This document shows, one piece after another, positions 20,248 to 31,849 of a DNA stretch of 64,000 nt. Below the pieces are notes generated by a model. The model saw nothing but the letters and a program-made list of their open reading frames with translations, searched no databases and was not told the DNA's origin. The first letter of the stretch is position 1, and every line of letters begins with the position of its first letter. The stretch lies in the NCBI GenBank assembly GCA_026120035.1, contig JALRME010000006.1:1364001-1428000 (forward strand), written 5' to 3'. Both the position numbers and the translations under genes were made by a program. This stretch comes from Coleophoma eucalyptorum. Its lineage: Eukaryota > Ascomycota > Leotiomycetes > Helotiales > Dermateaceae.

Positions 20248-21095
20248 TTAAGACTTCGTGCTCTCGTCTGCCTGGATATTACCTAATATCTTCCCAGGGT
20301 GTAGAGCTGCAAACAGCACTAAAACAAGAAACATCAAAGAAGCATCAAATATATAAATCATAGCCTCATGACTGTTAACAAATCCATGGAAGTCCTGTAC
20401 GAACTCAATAGCTCTTACAAGATTCCGTACCCAGATCGCCACGACACAGGTAGCCAACATGGCAACATAGTACCTCCATTGTGGTACGTAAACGGTTTTC
20501 TTCAGGGCTAGTTGATAGAATCTCCAAACGAGCAACAGATATATGGGTAAGACAAGTAGTTGGAACAGGAGCCCGCCTAGCACAACGTGGTCGCCAATCT
20601 TCATAATTTTTAGACTACCCGTTACCTGTACAATAGAGCCTCCGATCTGAGTGCAGAATGCGACAATATCGGTTATTATGAAGAAGGACGTCGGGCTGCA
20701 CCGTCGTTTGGGCAGCCCAAGCACGCCTTGCTTCAACTTGCCGAGGGTAACATAGATTGTTGCGGAGATGAAGACGGGCGCCACAAGTATAAGCATAAGC
20801 TGCAGCATGAATGGCTTTGGCGAGTTGGGTTGGCTGCCTGCCCATGCACGACCGTAGTAACCAAATAATTCACCTTTTATAATGGTCAGAGGCAGCTCGT
20901 CGAAAAATTAGGTAAAAACTTACAGATGCCGCCCAAGAACATTGGGATAAAATACCATGTCTTGAAGCGGCGCATCAGTACGAAGTGTACGATGGTAATG
21001 ATGGTGAAAAGCGCCATAAAGACATAGCCGGCTCCTTTAGAAGGAGTGTACGGGTAGTAAAGAACGGTACCATTTTCAAAGTGAACGAGACCCAT
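20248..21095 (-). CDS. RTA1-like seven-transmembrane protein (lipid-exporter family)
   Basis: Membrane protein of 265 residues in two exons, 21095-20924 and 20873-20248, with a 50-base intron; the join makes GGICELFGYYGRAW. The RTA1 family (RTA1, RSB1, PUG1, YLR046C in yeast) are seven-helix proteins linked to lipid translocation and resistance to toxic compounds. Seven hydrophobic segments are visible, with the family hallmarks Y-P-T/S-x-x-x-N-like 'YYPYTPSKGAGYVFMALF', the helix-3 pattern FMLQLMLILVAPVFISATIY, SPTSFFIITDIVAFCTQIGG and RAIEFVQDFHGFVNSHEAM near the end. It is isolated from other genes by about 2 kb on either side. A paralogue lies at 44717-45643. Substrate unknown. Confidence 0.93.
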
Positions 21096-23136
21096 TAGCG
21101 CGTTGCTACTCGCGGAAGACGTTAATTCGACGCAGAGGCTGTTCTATTGAGTCTACTTATCGCTCTGTGAGAACTTTGTATAAAATTATTTGGCAGAAAG
21201 TACGAAGCAAGATTTGTAAATGTAGGACTGAACAATTGATGGGAAACCAACTTGAGCGTATCGGCTCATTATCAACCTTTTAAAGCAAAACAATTCCTCT
21301 AGCATTTCAACCCCCACTGCTTATTACCTTTTACGGAAGTGGAAAACGAGTACGGCGGCCTTCACCTAGAAATAATGAACGTCCCCTTAAATGTCAAGTA
21401 ACGGAATATTGTAGGATGATCTACGCCTGTGGCGTGGCGTGGCGTTTCGGTAATCGTGGAGCAACAGGGAAGGGAAGAGCCAATGCATCTTCGTATTTGT
21501 CGTATACATTAGCCTAAAGCGGTAGGTCGTAAACGAAAATGAAAGTACAACAACCTTCCCCTTCGCACCTCCCTTCAGAAGCAACTTAAACAATCAGCTC
21601 CATGCACGACATCTCATCGCTTTTCCTCTAGCAAGTATGCAATTAATCTCCTCATAGTCCTAGTCGGTCGGCAGTGCGAGAAAATAAATTAGTATAGAGG
21701 GGAAATTGGATCTGGAGAGGTTGTAGCTAGGGATAGGATAGTATAGATATGGACATGCGGTAAGGCCTACTTGATGCTTTTAGGCTTGGCGTAAGGTTGT
21801 CAAGTGAAGGATGAGCTGCAGGGCGTACAGAAGTTCAGACTGTTAAGGACGCACACTGGGTTGTTCACAGACTCAATATTCTACAGCTATCGATTGTCCT
21901 GATATGATAAGACCACGCCGATCGGAGTTTCGGCATTTCGAAAATCACATAGATATAATCAGACGAGATGTCCTCGTGGATGGCCAGAAGCTTGGCCGCA
22001 GCTTTCAACGCGGAAGGTCTACGCAAAACAGCTCGACGTTCATGAACCTACCTCTAGAGGCATAGATATAATACTATTAATGCCATCGAGTTGAGGTGAC
22101 TGAAGTTTTGTGACTTATGGATTCGTTATGAAGATGTACTATAATGATAGTTTTTCTTTTTCTAAGTTTTGAACTTGAGAAGGGGGAGGCTAGGATAAAC
22201 TACGCGAAGGAAGAAGCTTAAACCGACGCTGAGCGAAGCCGTATCGAATGGCAAGGACGACATTTTCCTACACTAAGTAATCATAGAAACGAATTATGGG
22301 TGAGAACCCCCACTATGTTTCTCTTAATTTATAAGAGAGTAGTCCTCCTAGCTAAACTGACGCTGCGTTAACAGTAGGAACATGTGGAATCCACGTGATG
22401 GTTTGCTTAATGCCGCGACTCAAGCGAACCTATAGGGAGCGGAAGTCGCATAGTCAGGAACCACTTCCCACAATGCGAGCCCCATACGATAAGGCTTAAG
22501 CCCGAACAAATCCGCAAGGGTGGCATTAGATGGAAGGGTGTTATAGGCTGTTGACAGCTGTACACCACTACTTACTACCCACAGAGCAGTTGTGAACATG
22601 TAGGATTGTATGATTAGCCAGAGTCTCAGCAGAATTTCACAGAAAGACCTAGGTTAGCTGTTGGGTTTTGTTCGTAGCTACAGATCCGCTGTGGTTTGGC
22701 TAGCATGTACTTGGCATTTTCTCCTTTGTCTTTGCTATTATCATCCGCTATGTCCCAAAGAAATTGGGGCAACGGATCTAAGTTATGGCTATTCACTTCC
22801 GCGCAAGGTACAAAGATATATAATCTGCACCACCTCTGTTCTTTACATTTGAGTTGTGAATCTCTACTCGAAAGGCTAGCCATTTTGACGGAAGCGGGGT
22901 CAAATTGCTGCACCGGTCACAACTATGGCTAGATACACTCTATATCTTAATTAGCTTTGGGCAACAAAAACGTGTGACGACGCTAAACAAAATGCATCCA
23001 TCACCTACCAGCAGCAAACTCAACCTCACAATCGTATCACGTAATTGTGGATGTATCTATACATGCCCCATCCTATTATAAATTGTTTTATCAATTCCTC
23101 AAAGTGGCTGCATATCCGAAGAACAATTCACTTACC
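21096..23136. other. Gene-poor stretch, 2.0 kb
   Basis: Lies between the divergent RTA1-like gene and the second C6 regulator. Only short frames overlapping each other on opposite strands are present, and none has a recognisable domain. The last 150 bases are the regulator's upstream region; an earlier in-frame ATG at 23047 offers an alternative start. Confidence 0.5.
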
Positions 23137-25548
23137 ATGAAGAAGGCCGAATTGATTTCCCATCGCAGCCGCAGACGTCCTATAACGGCATGTACGGAGT
23201 GTCATCGTCGGAAGCAGAAGGTGAAACTCATATTGCCATTCTCAGGCTCATATCAAATACTCCAATAGTCTCTAACATTATCTATAGTGTAACCGCGCGA
23301 GGCCATGCAATATTTGTACCATGAGAGGTGTGAGGGAGAAATGCACATATGGCGATGTAGCAAGGTATACTAATCATCTTCGATACTTGTTCTTGATTGA
23401 AAGGAATCCAATATCTCACCACAAATAAATCCTTGCACAATGTGTTCATCCATTCCTAAAACAACTTAAATCCCTTCATTTGTTTATAAAATAACATTGT
23501 TTTATAGGGCAGAGAAAGCAAGCATTTCAAAGGAAAGCTCACCGCTGCCGGATACTCATGCATCTCTTAATGAAGATATACATCCAGGCACTTCCAAAAT
23601 CTTAGATTTAGCGGATCAGGTTGGCTATTCTTCCCTCTCGGATAATAATACGCTTTCTGCTTTGTACCAGGTGAGTTCCTGACCTTGAAAAGTGACATCA
23701 CCCTAACCTGACTGCAGTTGGCTCAGCATGAAGATGAATTTGAATCTACTACCTGTACGCAGCGAGAAAGTATTCCAGCATCTATGGAGTCAAAGTTCTG
23801 TAACTTCATATCGTATCTACCATCACATATACTCAGCCAGGAGCTTGTTAGCACGTATTTTTCGGAATCGAATTGGTATTCTATGTTGTTAGAGGAGTAC
23901 TATTTCGACAAATTATATGCTTCTTGGCGAAGTTTGGACGAGTCCGGAATCAAGGCAGGAAGTTTGAAGGGAATTTCGCAGGATCTCCTCCATTTCCCAG
24001 CTTTGCTCTTTCAAGTTCTGGCTATAGCGTTGCAGTTTCTCTCGCCAGATACGGTGATCAAATCCTTGGAAATCAGTAATAGGACAGACCGCGATCGTAT
24101 TTCCCAGAAGTATAGCGAGAAGGGCATGGATATTATGAGCATGCTGGGTCGACATAATCCCACGATCACTGGCGTGCAGCACGACCTGCTGCGTGCAATG
24201 TGGCTTAAGAATCGTAGCCGAGGGAAAGAGGCATGGTACCTATTGGGCGACGCAATTAGGTATGTGTATGATCCTGAATCTCAAAGAAAACTTCTAACAC
24301 TTTATTAGGATGGCCCAAGATATGGAATTGCATCGACATTCTGAGATACATCATGTTTCAGGATCTGTCATAGGCGATACCCTCTCTCGCATGTGGTATG
24401 ATGAGTATAAACGAAGGTTGTGGGTTAAATTGTTTTGCTGGGATAGGTAAGGTATCTATCCGTTTTCTTTTCAACGAGCAATATTTAACATAATTAGCCA
24501 CATGGCATTGAGCTTAGGTCGGCCGCGAACTATTAACATCGCAGATTGCACTATGAAAATACCAACGGACTGCGATTTGCCTACCGATCCGTCAAACAGA
24601 GTACCTGGAATTCTGGGTGAAAACGAGCCACCATCTTCCTACACACCGCAGCTATTTCAATACATGCTAAGCCTAAAAATACATGAAGCAATGTCTTCGG
24701 GTGCAACTCAACGGCATACGAAAAATTACAGCCAAGTTTCCATCATCCATGACCAAGTAATCACGATGCTTAAGGATTTGCCGCCTGTCTATAGACTGGA
24801 GAATTCTGATACGTCATGGGATAAGAGATGCCCTAATTTACCTAAGCAACGTGAGCACTTGGCAATCATGGCAAATTCTTTCCTTGTGGCATTACATCGA
24901 CCACATACAGGAGCACGTAGTGAAAGTCGTCAAGCCGCTATGCAGGCAGCCCTTGACCTACTCAATGCTCATGAAAGGTTCTCTCAGCTTATGAGCGTTG
25001 GGTGCTTTAACGTTTTCATCATGTCATATTACACTATTGATGCCAGTATTTACCTTTCGGTCATTACTGCTGAAGCTCCGCCGCACGATATTGATACTCT
25101 AGCGATGATTCGCCAAGCTCTCCTAGCAGCTCTATCGAGGCTGAAAGTTTTCGCCAAACATAGTCCTCTAACGAGATCTGGGGAGCGAGCTTTGAAGCTT
25201 TGCTATCGCAAGATGGAAGCATCAATTAGTTCGACTAAGAACAGGTCTCCCGTTCAAGATGCCTTGTTCTCTGAAGCAGGCAGTGGTACTTTACCATATC
25301 CAGATCTAAGTTTTATCAATGGGGATCATAGGCAACATCAGATGCTCATTGACGATTCCTACCCTAGCTCTCTTGAGTCTAGTAATATTCTCTCCTATCA
25401 TCTCGATCAACTAGATACAACGGCTATGCTCGAAAACATGAGTGAGCCAAGCTTCGATATTCTGTCTTGGATGCAGCAGTCGGGTCAGTGGGAAGATGCA
25501 TGGTTAAATTCCGGTTCGGATCAGCAATCAACTGGGAATATATTGTAG
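23137..25548 (+). CDS. Zn2Cys6 transcription factor
   Basis: Regulator of 684 residues in six exons: 23137-23220, 23288-23364, 23508-23670, 23718-24259, 24309-24446 and 24498-25548, all GT-AG and in one frame. The zinc cluster is split by the first intron exactly after the third-Cys-preceding lysine: ACTECHRRKQK then CNRARPCNICTMRGVREKC, six cysteines at about residues 15-42. The middle region is a fungal_trans-type domain, recognisable at YKRRLWVKLFCWDSHMALSL and GRPRTINIADC. The tail is Ser-rich and acidic. I used the ATG close to the finger; an in-frame ATG at 23047 would add 30 residues. Neighbours are an unknown small gene and, beyond 2 kb, an RTA1-like gene, so its targets are not evident. 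Confidence 0.92.
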
Positions 25549-25724
25549 AATTAGAAGACTTCACGCTACCTAAATTTTCAATTTCGCGGAGTAACTATCT
25601 ATTCCAAATTATGAATTGTCTGTTCACTCTTAGCAAAATATGGTGTAAATATTTGTTATAAAGACGTTCCCCAAATATTATTCGTTGGTGGCGTGGTAAA
25701 CTAGGTCTAAAGTCCAGGCTCAGT

Positions 25725-26289
25725 TTAATCAGAATCATCCTCTCCATCGATGTCCTGGTCCTCGCCACCAGTAGCATTGGAATAAAGCTTGAATGTCTCC
25801 TCGAACTCCTTCTTAACCGTCTCTGACAATGACTTTGCCTCCTCCTGCATAGGTCCAGCAGGTGTCTTCTCGATCAGAACATTCCAAAATGGCGTGGAGA
25901 CCTCCTGGCCCTTTACCAAATTCTTCTTCACAAGTCCACCAACGTGCATCTTATCCACTGTGGGCTTGTCGTCCCGAGAGATTTTCATTTCTCTCTCATT
26001 TATAGACACAACGTTCCTGAGAATAACGAGGACTTGTTCGGCCTCGGCATCAGTGGGGACGACTCCCTAAGATATCCGGTTAGTGCACTGAGCTGTCAGC
26101 TGATGTGATGATAATGCTTACCTCATAGTCTTTGATAGTTTTCTTCATGCAAGCGCTGACGGATCCACCCTTTCGAGAGAGCTTAACCATTTCTTTCATG
26201 CTCAGTGCGCCTACACCCTTAGAGGAGATCTTCTCGATCTTTCCGAGCTTGCGCTCCATATCTGTAAGGTGCTTCAAAACTTTATCCAT
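25725..26289 (-). CDS. Hypothetical 169-residue charged protein
   Basis: Two exons, 26289-26122 and 26066-25725, joined by a 55-base GT-AG intron to one frame. The protein is rich in Lys and Glu, mostly helical by eye, has no signal peptide or membrane segment, and ends in an acidic tail (GGEDQDIDGEDDSD). The N-terminal part MDKVLKHLTDMERKLGKIEK could form a short coiled coil. I do not recognise a family. The intact splice join, sound codon use and a TATA-like element upstream support a real gene. It is convergent with the C6 regulator ending at 25548, only 176 bases away. Confidence 0.75.
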
Positions 26290-27216
26290 TGTGACTGAGT
26301 AGACAACTTGATTTGGGTGAAAGTAGGAAGCAGATAAAAGACTTAAGAAGAAATTGAAGCAAGGTATTATTTTTTGAATATTGAAAAGAAACTTGAACTT
26401 GTTGAATTAGAATTCCTGAGAGAGATTATCATCTTTATATACTTCATCCCTCAACATAGAAACGAAAACGAATAGCTGAGAGCCTTCCGTACTGCCCTTT
26501 CCATGTGTTGATGGCTCTTGAACCTATGCCATATGTAACAGCTTACATGTCTCAAAATGCGAATACATGCTACAAGTTAGTAGAAAGTGTCAAAGCAATT
26601 GGTTCCTTGAATCCAAGCAGTCTATAAGAAGAGATTCAGTGGCAAGTAAAAGCGTCTGTGCGCAGGAAGACAAGCAAAGGCTTTCGTTTGATTGAAGTTC
26701 GCTTTTACAATTTTGCGGAGCTGATGTTTCTACTGTCGATACGAATACGGCGTTTCATGCGACGTGCTTAAGTTATCTATCATATGCTTACATTAATTAT
26801 TAGCATATATGCCTTCGCATCACCGAAACAACGGCCTAACCCAACCCTTAATTATTATCCTATTAACTATTAAATAAATAGTTAAACAACCAAACTTTCT
26901 CGGGCAGTTCCTGTTCGAGAACTAATACTGTGTTTTCTCCTCTTTACAAATTGGGAAATTGAGGACAGTGTCGGAATGTCATTTTCAGGTCAATCAGGAG
27001 ACCTAGTACATGTAACAGTATCTTTAGCGAGAGGTATTTATGCCTCTCTCCCTCACACTCTCTTCAATACATCACTAATGGACCAATTTTGCACCTGTTG
27101 ACCTACAAGTCGATTTTTACGTTACTTGACGTAAATTAACAGACAGAGAATATGCTGAAAATTGTTCCGAATTACACCCATTTCGTTCTATCAATACTGT
27201 TCTGAAGCTGTATGAA
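26290..27216. other. Intergenic region
   Basis: About 0.9 kb holding the promoter of the small charged protein and the 3' end of the oxygenase gene. There is an AT-rich patch around 26780-26890 with TTAATTATTAGC-type motifs. No gene seen. Confidence 0.5.
26434..26441 (-). promoter_or_regulatory. TATA-box-like element
   Basis: Reads TATATAAA on the minus strand, about 145 bases upstream of the start codon at 26289. Confidence 0.4.
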
Positions 27217-28536
27217 CTACAGTCCGACACCCTTTTCTGCAAACTTTTTCCTCTGTTTCTCATGTCTCTGTCGGTAATACTGTAGAACCTTTTAGGAACG
27301 TCCAAAAAAGGTTTCCGTAGAACTTACCTCTGCGACCGTAATAGGCTCGTATTTGCAAGGGTTTATCTCAGAGTAACATGTTGGCAGGACCTGATTTTGT
27401 TAGTAAGAATCGTAGGAAAATGAGCGGAACCTGCAAATATGGAAGCTCACCTCGACATATTCATCCATGTTGAATGAGAAGAAGAAGGGCATCGAGTATC
27501 TTTCCTTTCCTGAGGTATTCTTTACGCGGTGAACTGTAGACAAAAATTTGTCATTCGACGTACGCATTAGGAAATCCCCCACATTCACGACGAATGTGCC
27601 CGGAATGGGTGGGGCTGGAATCCATTTGCCGTTCGCATTGAGGACATCAAGACCACCAACATCATCCTGATAGAGAATCGTGAAGCCTTAGAATACCATT
27701 CGTTATCGTTCTCGGCACGTTGATCCACAAAAGAAAACTCACAAACGAAATCTGTATGGGCGCCAATACCCGTCTCATCAATACTGGAGGGGTCCTGTGG
27801 TGGATAGTGAAGCTTCTTGACAGAAGTGTTCGGCGCCGTTATCATACTATCGAAATAGTGCTCGTCAACACCAAGACCAAGCGCAAAAGACTGCATCATT
27901 TTGCGAGCAAGCACAATCATCGATTTGTCATAGGCAAAACATTCTTTCTTGAAGTCAGGATTGTCTTCAGGCCATAGATTGTGTGAGAGCAATGAGCGCT
28001 GTTCTTCTGTTAGTTGTGGTGGCTGCGGGTCTTGTTCCGGCTCGTAGTTGTACAAGAACGACTCCTTCCGATCTAAGAATTCTTGAGCCGAGTACAAATT
28101 AAAAGGATCGTTTCTGGTAATACATACCTCCTAATCGTGTGGCAGTATCTAACTGTGCGCCATGAACAGGTTCATATCCCCGTAGATTCCGGCTCTTGTA
28201 GATGTGTTCCCTCATTTTTACTTCAGCTGGTTGAGAAAAATACCTCTTGTTCGATTCAATCGTGTCATCAATTAATTCCTGTGGGATACCATGGTTTTTG
28301 ATATAAAAGAAGCCCACTTTCTCGCATGCTGTAGCGATCTCTTTTGCAAGGCTAGCTCTCTCTTCAGGTTTCTCACTGTATATCCTGCCAAGGTCGATGA
28401 TGGGAATCTCGGTGAACGTCTCCTTGGCTCGAGAACCTGTTAGGACTTCACGTTTGGCCCCCCAAGCACCATCGTAGAAAAAATAGACATACTCTGGTTC
28501 TTTGGCCTCGGTTTGGGTGGTAGTGGTAGAAGGCAT
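27217..28536 (-). CDS. 2-oxoglutarate/Fe(II)-dependent oxygenase, IPNS-like
   Basis: Non-haem iron oxygenase of 366 residues in five exons: 28536-28128, 28072-27743, 27686-27451, 27390-27328 and 27279-27217. All joins are GT-AG and in frame. The N-terminal DIOX_N part has IPIIDLGRIYSEKPEERASL and VGFFYIKNHGIPQELID. The catalytic jelly-roll shows the iron ligands H-x-D in GIGAHTDFVCFTILYQDD and the distal His in STVHRVKNTSGKERYS, whose Arg-x-Ser would bind 2-oxoglutarate. The last exon is small and basic (YYRQRHEKQRKKFAEKG), as is usual in this family. Such enzymes hydroxylate or cyclise small molecules. It shares a 1.1 kb divergent promoter region with an MFS permease, with a C6 regulator beyond that. 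Substrate unknown. Confidence 0.93.
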
Positions 28537-29661
28537 TGTGTGAGGGACGGATCACGAGGAATGTAAATTGAAGACGGAGTTGCGCTTAAGTGCGAAAAAC
28601 CGAATACTCATTTCACAGATTCTGAAAGTCTTATCGTCCAGATTTTATCTCAAACGCTGATGTACGAAGATTTGTGAAGGCAAGAAACTTCTTACCCTCG
28701 GTCGGCAGTTTAATGCAGAACAATGGGTAATTTCCAATGCAAGTTCTGCTTCACCGTTATCGTTGAAATTGCGAGGCAGCGTGATCCATCTGTTATCTCT
28801 CGTCGGCAAATTTCACTTTTTCATACGGGTGGCACCATAGCCGATCAATTATCCGATCGGATACCATAACTTCCCCCAAGCGACGATCGGCTGCAGCCGT
28901 TGTGTGTTGTGAGAATGAAACCACAAACAGCGAGTTATTTTGTAGCCACTACGTGGCTTGAGAGACGGCACAGAAAGTATATATATATATATGATCTCTC
29001 TATTCACTCGCCCATTTTGCCCGAGAAAAATGAACTCTTCCCGTTCCCAACTCTGAACATTTTAGAGAAATATTTCTCTACCACAAGAGCCATATGGTAT
29101 GATTCTTGTTCATTTATCATATACCCTGAGTATCTACACGTACAGTAGTATGTCATGGATTGATTATAAGCTCACCTAGCAAGCTTCTAAGTTTCATGCC
29201 TACTTGAATAAGGAAGATATTTCATTAGTAATTTGAGCTAGCCAGCCTACAAAGGGACAATTTCAACGCCTAGATAAAACAAAGTATAATAACTTTAACC
29301 GACGTTATCAATTTAAGATCATGATACCCAATTTATCACTCGTTCCCGACGTAACTTGCTCGGCAATGGCCATCCAAATATCCCACTTTTACTTCCGAAA
29401 GAATTTTGACTCGCAACGGAACCCTATCTCCGTTGCGTCTGCTTCTCGATGTGCAACTCTTAGCTCTGTGGAACCGAGCAGTGGGACGCTAATTCGTCTT
29501 TAATATCGGGAAGCTTTCTTTATCAAAGAACTATCAAAACCGTAATCAATGCAGATCTTGCTGCTTTGTCGATTTTGTCTATAAGATCATGCAGGACTTC
29601 TTATTCCCATTTCAATTCTAGTCACAAGATTGGTTGGGTCGTAACATCATTTTCTGGCAAT
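28537..29661. promoter_or_regulatory. Divergent promoter region with CGG/CCG motifs
   Basis: About 1.1 kb between the oxygenase (minus) and the permease (plus). It contains CCGATCAATTATCCGATCGG at 28841-28860, including the palindrome CCGATCGG, and GATCGG again at 28885. Also CTCGGTCGGCAG near 28696. Paired CGG/CCG triplets are the usual half sites of Zn2Cys6 regulators, one of which is encoded nearby. A short TA microsatellite is at 28977-28992. Confidence 0.45.
28977..28992. repeat. (TA)n microsatellite
   Basis: Uninterrupted TA dinucleotides, about eight units, in the oxygenase-permease promoter region. Confidence 0.8.
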
Positions 29662-31417
29662 ATGTTGTCGAACGACGAAAAACTTGCTAATGCGGAGATC
29701 ACACACGAGCCGTCGCCTTCCATCAACAATGATGTTCGGACTGTCGAAAAGTACAACCATGCCGCAGTTGATGATGCATTTCTGTTTGCACAAATAAATC
29801 ATGTAGACCCATTGACAGAAGCTGAGAATAAGAAGCTGAGGAGGAAGATCGACAATATTTTGATGCCTCTGGTATGTCTTCCTTCCATTTGCTGAGTCAG
29901 TTCCACCGGGCATACTTTGCTAACAAGTTGAACAGCTTATTGGCACTTATACTCTCAGTTTTATGGACAAACAGGCCATGGGTTACTCCGTCAACTTTGG
30001 ATTACGGGAGGATGAGGTTTGTGAATTCCCTTATCTATCACGTATTTAAGGGAATCCGAGCGATTTACAAATCTGTCTAGCATCTCACTACTAGCCAATA
30101 CAGCTGGGCCAGTGGTTCCATCCTGTTCTTATGTATGTCCTTCCGCTTCCCTATCCCATAGGCTTTCTTCGCAGTAACAAAATTTAATACTCTGCTTCTA
30201 CAGCTGTTCTTATATGCCAATTCCCCGTCACCCGCTTGATACAGATAGTGCCTGTTGGCCTTTTCTTGTCCATTACAGTAATCATTTGGGGGATCATCCT
30301 GATGTGTACGGCTGCAACACGCTCCTTTGCTGCCCTTGCAGTAACCCGCGCGCTTCTTGGTGCAGCTGAAGCTGGCATTGCTCCATGTCTTCTCATCTTC
30401 ACATCCCAGTGGTATACAAGGTCTGAGCAACCTGCTCGAACTGGGTATTGGTTCATCAGCAACGCATTAGGTCAAATTTTTGGAGGTCTTATAGGATACG
30501 GCATCGGGCATATCGACTCCAACCTCAATGTAGGCAATTGGATTTGGTACTTTATTATTTTTGGCGCGATAACAATCCTATGGGGAATAATGCTTCTCTT
30601 CGTGCTACCAAATACGCCTATGCAGGCGAGATGGCTAACAGTCCGAGAGCGCGCTATGGCTGTTGAGCGTGTACGTGACAACAAGACTGGTATCATCAAC
30701 CACATATGGAAGTGGAATCAATTTCGGGAATGCATAATCGACCCAAAGACCTTCATGCTTTTTGCCACACTTGTGTGTAACGCAATCCCCTCCGGTGGTG
30801 TGGCATCTTTTGGCAATATCGTTATCAAAGGCTTTGGGTTCTCTGCACTCAACACAACCCTCTTGCAGATGCCTTTGGGGGTCATACAAGCCCTCTCTAT
30901 CTTGATTGGTGGCGTATTTACCTCAAGGTATAAAAATATCCGATGTTATATTATGTCGGCATCGCAGGTCCCCGCACTGATCGGTGCTATCCTGCTTGTC
31001 ACCCTCCCAGAGGCCAACAAGAGAGGACGATTGGGGGCATATTATGTTATCCAGACACACACGGTCAGTTATGTTATGGCTTATTCTATTCTCACTGGTA
31101 ACTATGCTGGCTTCACAAAGAAGACAACTGCTGCAGCTATTGTCTTTATTGCGTCGTCTGCTGGTCAGATTGCTGGACCTCAATTCTTTATTGGCTCCGA
31201 GGCACCGACATATCACACCGCATTTGCTGCAGCTATTGCGTGCTTTGTGCTGTTGATTATCTTGCCTTACATTATTCAGGGTTATTTGATGTGGGAAAAT
31301 CATCGCCGAGATAAGAAAGCGGCAAGTGAGCCACTAGAGAGTGAAGAAGAACAAGCCGAACAAGCACTGATGGATTTGACGGATTGGCAGCAAAAGAGCT
31401 TCCGCTACGTGTATTAG
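29662..31417 (+). CDS. MFS permease, DAL5/allantoate (anion:cation symporter) type
   Basis: Plasma-membrane transporter of 518 residues in four exons: 29662-29871, 29936-30016, 30081-30132 and 30204-31417. The family signature in helix 4-5, TRALLGAAEAGIAPCLLIFT followed by SQWYTRSEQPARTGYWF, identifies the DAL5/allantoate-TNA1 group of organic anion permeases. FMDKQAMGYS in helix 1 matches the usual F-L-D-K-x-x-L pattern. Twelve hydrophobic segments are visible, with cytosolic acidic N- and C-tails. The third exon's acceptor was chosen as TCTAG before CATCTCACT because it alone keeps frame and gives QYSWASGSILF. It is divergent to the IPNS-like oxygenase and convergent with a C6 regulator. 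Likely cargo is a carboxylate or nitrogen compound handled by that oxygenase, which is inference. Confidence 0.93.
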
Positions 31418-31849
31418 ACTATGAGGTGATGAAAAGTATAACGGTTCTAGAGTGGATTGTATACGTAAAGGGATTTGAAATTTTGCAGAGAACAGAGTAG
31501 TGAATGCGAGTACAAGGAATCTTGAGACAATATGAAGCAAGTCTTATTATAGAAACTGTTTTGAATAGCAAGTCAGATAATAAATTTGCTATCACTTGCT
31601 TCGCGTACTCCCCAAGGCTGAAAGTAGATGACCGGTGCAACTCAGCCAGCAAATACAATAATCGAACAGTGGGCGCAGCCCATCCAATTTACGCAGCCGC
31701 GATCGTATTGAAAAATTTCTCATCAGAGCCACCTCAAGGACCATACAGTAGGACCAGAAATATGTTATGACTCAGACGACCATCATAACTTGAGCTCTGC
31801 AAAGCCATTAAGCTCATTTTTGGACTCTAAATTTACCTGCTTATGTTTT
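31418..31849. other. Convergent intergenic region
   Basis: About 0.4 kb between the ends of the permease and the C6 regulator. No gene or repeat recognised. Confidence 0.5.
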
